Assembly: GCA_049792815.1 (NCBI GenBank)
Contig: JBARBG010000121.1
Coordinates: forward strand, 1-8,698
DNA: 8,698 nucleotides
DNA from: DAIDKA01 sp049792815
GTDB lineage: Bacteria; Pseudomonadota; Gammaproteobacteria; Steroidobacterales; Steroidobacteraceae
Reading direction: 5' to 3'
Part shown: positions 5,433-8,698 of the stretch, in pieces
Layout: each line of letters opens with the position of its first letter
How positions within the stretch are numbered: the first letter of the stretch is position 1
Program-made: the position numbers and the translations under genes
Notes under the pieces: model-generated
What the model saw: only the letters and a program-made list of their open reading frames with translations
The model's database searches: none
Told to the model about the DNA's origin: nothing

Positions 5433-7370
5433 CTAGTGCAGAATTGGCATCGGACAGTGAACCAGCGCACAGGTCGTGCGCAGCAGCTCCGATTCCTCGA
5501 CTTTGAGCTGGCCGTCACTGGCGATGGTGCGCACCAGGCCTTCGATCAGTTTCTGCTTGGCCGGCAGCTGCAACTGATCAAGCGCGCTCAAGGCCGCACT
5601 GGTGCGCTGCGGCCAGTCATCATATGTCGCATAGTCCGGATAGCGGGCCAGCACGCCGCTGATGCCGGCCGCATAGGCGGCGCGGATTTCCTGTTCATCA
5701 TCACTGCCACAGCGTGCCAGCGTGCAGAACATGACATGCACCGGCTCAACGGCATTCTCCAGCGTGAGCGCCCCATAGGGCGAGGCATTGCCGGCGGCAT
5801 CATTGAGCATGGTCTCCAGAAGTTTTGCCAGACAGAACTCAAACACATCGATGGCGGCGTCAATGTGGATGAGATCCATGACCAGGCGGTTGAGGCGCTG
5901 ACGTTCGGCCAGCGGCAGACGCCGCAGCGTCGGAAACAACTGCAGCAGCGCCGGCAGGCGCACCATGGGCGCAAGCGTTCCCGCCGCCGCGATCGCGGTG
6001 TTCACGACATTGAGTTCGGCGCCGCCGTATTCCTGCGCGATACGCTGCGCCTGGGCATCGCGGATCGCGGGGTCGCGGCTCAGCAGCAGCGCCAGGACCA
6101 TGGAGCGCGCGTGGGCGCCGGTGTCGGAGAAATTCCGCAGCACCGGTGGAATCTGCTCGCGCGTGGCCTGCGCCTGATCCACGTTCGCGGGCTGCGGGCG
6201 GCCCACCTGTGCGGCAATGGTCCCGGCATCGGCGGCGAAGCCGCTGGCGCCGGCAACTGCCGCCAGCACCGGTCGTGGCGCCGCGGGAGCCGCAGTCGCC
6301 GGGCTGTCCGAACTGGGCACGCCGCGGGCGATCAGCGCCTGCAGTTCAGCCGGGTCGAAATGCGGATCCAGTTCCCGGATGCGCTCCAGGAGCGGCGGAT
6401 GCGTGGCGAAGATCCGATCCAGGCCTGGCGCGAACAGCATGTGCGCCACCTGCTCGGCATCCGCGGCGACGAACTTCGAGCCTTCCTCGAGCGCCGCGAT
6501 CTTCATCAGCGCGCCCTTCAGGCCCTCGGTGCTGCGCGTGAACTGTACCGCCGAAGCATCGGCAAGGCGCTCGCGCTGGCGCGACACCGCAGCCTGCAGC
6601 ATGCGTCCGGCGAGCAGTCCCAGGTAGCCGAGAACCATGGCGGCCAGGCCCACGGCAACCCAGCCCATGGCCCCGCCACGACGGTCGCGATCGCCGCCGC
6701 CGCGCGGCGCGAAGTTGAACACCAGCCGACCAATGATGGCGATGACCAGCAGGCCGAAGATGGCGCCCATGAGCTGAATATTCAGCCGCATGTCGCCGTT
6801 GAGGATGTGCGAGAACTCGTGACCGATGACGCCCTGCAGCTCGTCACGGTTCAGATGATCGATGGCGCCCTGGGTCACGGTGATGCAGGCATTGGCCGGC
6901 GTGTGCCCCGCCGCAAAGGCGTTAATGGCCGGCTCCTGCTCCAGCACATAGATCTCGGGCACCGGCACTCCCGAGGCAATCGCCATCTCCTCGATGATAT
7001 TGCGCAGCCGCTTGCGGGCTGGATCGGTGGTGTCGCGCTCGACCCGGACGCCGCCCAGGGACTGTGCGACCACGGCGCCGCCACCGCGCAGCTGCGCCGA
7101 TTTGAACAGGCTCGCCAGTCCAATGACGCCGATGATGAGCAGCGACACCACGAACAGCGCGTCCGGGTTGCGCATCGCAAACTCGAGCGGGCCCATGGGC
7201 TGCGTGCCGTACTGGGCGCCATAGGAGGAGTAGGCGGAACTGCGCGCGGCCAGTACCGTAAAGATCACGGCGTCCAGGGCGATGACCAGCACGGCCACCG
7301 CCGCGATGAACATCAAAACGAACAGTCGCGAGCTGCGACGCGCAGCGGCCTGATAGGCGTAGAAATCCAC
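5433..7370 (-). CDS. M48 family membrane zinc metalloprotease with C-terminal extension
   Basis: This inner-membrane endopeptidase is related to HtpX/Ste24 and has 645 residues, about twice the size of HtpX. Membrane segments lie at about 16-40, 72-90, 198-220 and 236-260. The zinc site is HEFSH (184-188), with E267 in RERLADASAVQFTR as third ligand, and FATHPPLLERI (321-331) is the usual C-terminal protease motif. After an Ala/Pro-rich linker (350-400) comes a helical region. Its end, LVRTIASDGQLKVEESELLRT, resembles TerB/DjlA-like helical domains. The GTG start at 7370 was chosen because it opens with DFYAYQAAARRSSR directly before the first helix and has AAGG seven bases upstream. The same frame is open further upstream but lies over lemA. 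It follows lemA by 29 bases and is probably cotranscribed with it. The substrate is unknown; membrane protein quality control is the usual proposal. Confidence 0.93.
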   Translation of the reverse strand: MDFYAYQAAARRSSRLFVLMFIAAVAVLVIALDAVIFTVLAARSSAYSSYGAQYGTQPMGPLEFAMRNPDALFVVSLLIIGVIGLASLFKSAQLRGGGAVVAQSLGGVRVERDTTDPARKRLRNIIEEMAIASGVPVPEIYVLEQEPAINAFAAGHTPANACITVTQGAIDHLNRDELQGVIGHEFSHILNGDMRLNIQLMGAIFGLLVIAIIGRLVFNFAPRGGGDRDRRGGAMGWVAVGLAAMVLGYLGLLAGRMLQAAVSRQRERLADASAVQFTRSTEGLKGALMKIAALEEGSKFVAADAEQVAHMLFAPGLDRIFATHPPLLERIRELDPHFDPAELQALIARGVPSSDSPATAAPAAPRPVLAAVAGASGFAADAGTIAAQVGRPQPANVDQAQATREQIPPVLRNFSDTGAHARSMVLALLLSRDPAIRDAQAQRIAQEYGGAELNVVNTAIAAAGTLAPMVRLPALLQLFPTLRRLPLAERQRLNRLVMDLIHIDAAIDVFEFCLAKLLETMLNDAAGNASPYGALTLENAVEPVHVMFCTLARCGSDDEQEIRAAYAAGISGVLARYPDYATYDDWPQRTSAALSALDQLQLPAKQKLIEGLVRTIASDGQLKVEESELLRTTCALVHCPMPILH

Positions 7371-7399
7371 GGCTTGGCCTTGAGCGCTCGGCGTGCCTG

Positions 7400-7987
7400 T
7401 CAGGTGAAGCTCACCTTGGGGGCCTCGCGAGCTTCGGGCTTGGCCACATCCAGCTGCTGGGCGGGCTGGAAGCCGAACATGTTGGCGACCATGCTGGCCG
7501 GGAACACTTCGCGGTGATTGTTGTAGCTCATCACCGAGTCGTTGTAGGCCTGGCGGGCGAACGCCACCTTGTTTTCCGTGGAGGTCAGCTCCTCGGACAG
7601 CTGCATCATGCTCTGGTTGGCCTTCAGGTCCGGGTAGGCCTCGGAAAGGGCAAACAGCCGGCCCAGTGCCCCACCGAGCTGGGCCTCGGCGCCCGATAAT
7701 TGCTGCACGGCAGCAGCATTGGCGGGGTTGGCGGCGGCCGCCTTCAGACCCGAAACGGCACCGTTGCGCGCCTGGATGACCGCCTCGAGCGTCTCGCGCT
7801 CGTGCTTCATGTATCCCTTGGCGATTTCCACCAGGTTGGGGATCAGGTCGTAGCGTCGGGTGAGCTGTACATCGATCTGCGCAAAGGCGTTCTTGAACGC
7901 ATTGCGGGCAGTCACCAGTCCGTTGTAGGTCGAGACCAGGAACAGGATGAGCAACACGACGACGATCAGGACGACAATCAGGCTCAT
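7400..7987 (-). CDS. lemA: LemA family protein
   Basis: This is a membrane-anchored coiled-coil protein of 195 residues, normal for LemA. One N-terminal membrane helix (about 2-18, rich in Val/Leu/Ile) leads to the hallmark YNGLVTARNAFKNAFAQIDVQL and RRYDLIPNLVEIAKGYMKHE. A long four-helix bundle follows and then SYNNHREVFPASMVANMFGF near the end. The bulk probably faces the periplasm. The exact biochemical role is not known, though the family commonly pairs with M48 or TPM-domain proteins, as here. I chose the ATG at 7987 because GAGG lies five bases before it. The upstream ATG at 8005 would add six residues and lacks a ribosome site. Translation of the M48 protease follows from the same transcript. 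Confidence 0.94.
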   Translation of the reverse strand: MSLIVVLIVVVLLILFLVSTYNGLVTARNAFKNAFAQIDVQLTRRYDLIPNLVEIAKGYMKHERETLEAVIQARNGAVSGLKAAAANPANAAAVQQLSGAEAQLGGALGRLFALSEAYPDLKANQSMMQLSEELTSTENKVAFARQAYNDSVMSYNNHREVFPASMVANMFGFQPAQQLDVAKPEAREAPKVSFT

Positions 7988-7992
7988 AGGCA

Positions 7993-7996
7993 CCTC
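7993..7996 (-). promoter_or_regulatory. Ribosome binding site of lemA
   Basis: GAGG on the minus strand, five bases before the ATG at 7987, decides this start over the ATG at 8005. Confidence 0.7.
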
Positions 7997-8026
7997 GAGC
8001 TGCATTGGACGTAATGCCAGGCTGAC

Positions 8027-8054
8027 AAGGTACCCGGGAGCGCCCGGTAGTCAA
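8027..8054 (-). promoter_or_regulatory. Candidate sigma-70 promoter of lemA-M48
   Basis: On the minus strand TTGACT (8054-8049) and TACCTT (8032-8027) are separated by 16 bp. The -35 is good, the -10 only 3 of 6. A perfect 5-bp inverted repeat CCGGG-AGCG-CCCGG (plus strand 8034-8047) fills the spacer and could be an operator. The expected transcript would have a leader of about 30 nt before lemA. Confidence 0.35.
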
Positions 8055-8073
8055 GCCATACCGTAGCGGCAAA

Positions 8074-8088
8074 TGGCACAGAGATTGC
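8074..8088 (+). promoter_or_regulatory. Sigma-54 (RpoN) -24/-12 promoter toward the PilZ gene
   Basis: TGGCAC (8074-8079), five bases, then TTGC (8085-8088) match the established RpoN consensus TGGCAC-N5-TTGC exactly at these positions, with GG and GC separated by the required 10 bases. Transcription would begin near 8100 and give a leader of about 100 nt before the PilZ TTG start. An enhancer-binding activator site would be expected upstream, across the lemA promoter; I cannot identify one. Confidence 0.6.
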
Positions 8089-8142
8089 CACGAAACGGCA
8101 AGGCGATTAATGTTGAGTCGCCCGCGAGGAGAAGGTCTGGAC

Positions 8143-8155
8143 TGGCATACTGCCA
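8143..8155. repeat. TGGCA-TAC-TGCCA inverted repeat in the PilZ leader
   Basis: A perfect 5-bp inverted repeat with a 3-base centre. The same TGGCA/TGCCA half-sites occur at 8074-8078 and 8086-8090, and TTGCC/GGCAA at 8085-8089 and 8097-8101. It could be a regulator site or a small RNA hairpin in the leader. Confidence 0.35.
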
Positions 8156-8203
8156 AGGCGACGCAGCACAACAGCAATAATCCGAACTCGGAGTTTAGGG
8201 ATC

Positions 8204-8506
8204 TTGGAACGTCGACTGCACACCCGGCATCGCGCCCGCACCACCGTTTACATCACCCTGCCGGGAACCGGGCGGCGGCTGTGTCGCGCGGTGAACTTAA
8301 GTGCCACCGGGGTCTTCATTCAAACGACCAACCTCGGACTGCGCAAGGGCCAGAACGTGGAACTGGTGTTCGCCATCAATCTCGGCGCAGTGACCAAGCT
8401 GCATCGACGCACTGCCGTCGTCGCGCACGTGTCGCGCGGCGGTACCGGCCTGATGATGGAATCCTACTCTTCGGTCGCCACCGCTACGGCGGCGCGCGCG
8501 GGCTAG
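8204..8506 (+). CDS. Single-domain PilZ protein (cyclic-di-GMP receptor)
   Basis: This 100-residue cytoplasmic protein is essentially one PilZ domain. The two-part c-di-GMP signature is present: RxxxR in RRLHTR (R4, R8) and NLSATG (N31, S33, G36), the (D/N)xSxxG motif. It is therefore expected to bind the second messenger, unlike type IV pilus PilZ proteins that have lost these residues. The start is TTG at 8204, since no ATG or GTG is in frame upstream and this places ERR at the N-terminus as usual. GGAG lies ten bases before, a rather long spacing. A sigma-54 promoter lies about 100 bases upstream. The last residues are low-complexity Ala/Thr. No partner gene reveals the target; motility, adhesion or polysaccharide control are the usual roles. 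Confidence 0.85.
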   Translation: MERRLHTRHRARTTVYITLPGTGRRLCRAVNLSATGVFIQTTNLGLRKGQNVELVFAINLGAVTKLHRRTAVVAHVSRGGTGLMMESYSSVATATAARAG

Positions 8507-8518
8507 AGTCCCGGCGCC
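8491..8518. terminator. Possible shared hairpin at the convergent gene ends
   Basis: GGCGC and CGGG on the left pair with CCCG and GCGCC on the right, a 9-bp GC stem with a 3-base bulge. The 7-base loop CTAGAGT contains both stop codons. It lies between convergent genes, but there is no T-run, so intrinsic termination is doubtful. Confidence 0.3.
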
Positions 8519-8698
8519 CCATCGTCCGCGGCTACCGGCGCCACGCGTCCTGGCGATACCGGCGGCGGGTTCCACGGCGCTGCCTCCGGCTTTGCCGTAT
8601 CAGAATCATTCGCCGGCGGCGCCTCGAAGGAGGTTGACCTGGCCGGCGCGGCGACCTTTGACGCCGCGGGCACACCTCTCGGCGGTGCGGCTTCGGCC
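8503..8698 (-). CDS. C-terminal fragment of an Ala/Pro-rich protein (partial)
   Basis: An open frame enters from the right edge and ends with TAG at 8505-8503, giving at least 64 residues. The composition is dominated by Ala and Pro, with stretches such as EAAPPRGVPAASKVA and KPEAAPWNPPPVSPGRVAP, like a disordered linker or tail. Roughly 70% of third codon positions are G or C, as expected for coding sequence here. The stop overlaps the PilZ stop in the palindrome CTAG, so the genes converge tail to tail. The product cannot be recognised from this part, and a chance open frame in GC-rich DNA is possible. Confidence 0.45.
   Translation of the reverse strand, partial: AEAAPPRGVPAASKVAAPARSTSFEAPPANDSDTAKPEAAPWNPPPVSPGRVAPVAADDGAPGL

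Noticed and set aside
5436..7517. Very long plus-strand open frame (693 codons) opposite the M48 protease and lemA.
   Set aside because: It is antisense to a well-supported protease, rich in Arg/Gln/His with no domain, and is expected from GC-rich codon bias.
7371..8177. Upstream extension of the M48 protease frame through lemA.
   Set aside because: It overlaps lemA in another frame, has low-complexity content, and the protease N-terminus fits the GTG at 7370.
8110..8637. Plus-strand open frame of 175 codons overlapping the PilZ gene in another frame.
   Set aside because: It has no recognisable motif and is Arg-rich shadow sequence; the overlapping frame carries both PilZ signatures.
1..8698. 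CRISPR arrays, insertion sequences, prophage, toxin-antitoxin or defence modules.
   Set aside because: No direct-repeat arrays, transposase motifs, attachment sites or toxin-like small gene pairs were seen on either strand.

Overview
This 8.7 kb window is GC-rich, ordinary-looking chromosomal DNA from a proteobacterium. It is most likely a gammaproteobacterium related to the Xanthomonadales. The lineage is inferred from the style of the cysK and MetX-family proteins, the RluB type, the lemA/M48 protease pair and the GC-rich codon use. There are no phage, transposon, CRISPR or integron features. Genes are tightly packed in short, often overlapping units.

Minus strand, left end (bases 12-2251): rluB (23S rRNA pseudouridine synthase) overlaps hutI (imidazolonepropionase) by ATGA. 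Downstream lies a tRNA-Tyr gene with its own strong sigma-70 promoter. A short divergent spacer (2252-2350) separates rluB from the plus-strand pair cysK (cysteine synthase) and a MetX-family acyltransferase, best read as serine O-succinyltransferase. Together these two would make an activated serine and convert it to cysteine.

Minus strand, middle (4408-7987): a divergently promoted unit reads lemA, then a long M48 membrane metalloprotease with a C-terminal extension. After 39 bases it is followed by a PadR-type repressor that overlaps a four-helix membrane protein by ATGA. A 10-bp inverted repeat sits on the padR translation start region and is a good autoregulatory operator candidate. The membrane protein gene runs 47 bp into the 3' end of the convergent metX-like gene.

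Right end (7988-8698): the lemA/PilZ divergent spacer contains a near-consensus sigma-54 promoter pointing at a small single-domain PilZ (cyclic-di-GMP receptor) gene that starts with TTG. The PilZ gene shares its stop codon region with the tail of a partial Ala/Pro-rich minus-strand gene that runs off the window.

I found no clearly new multi-gene system. The items most worth a second look are the sigma-54 promoter of the PilZ gene, the cysK/serine-acyltransferase pair, the PadR operator with its unknown membrane partner, and the C-terminal extension of the M48 protease.
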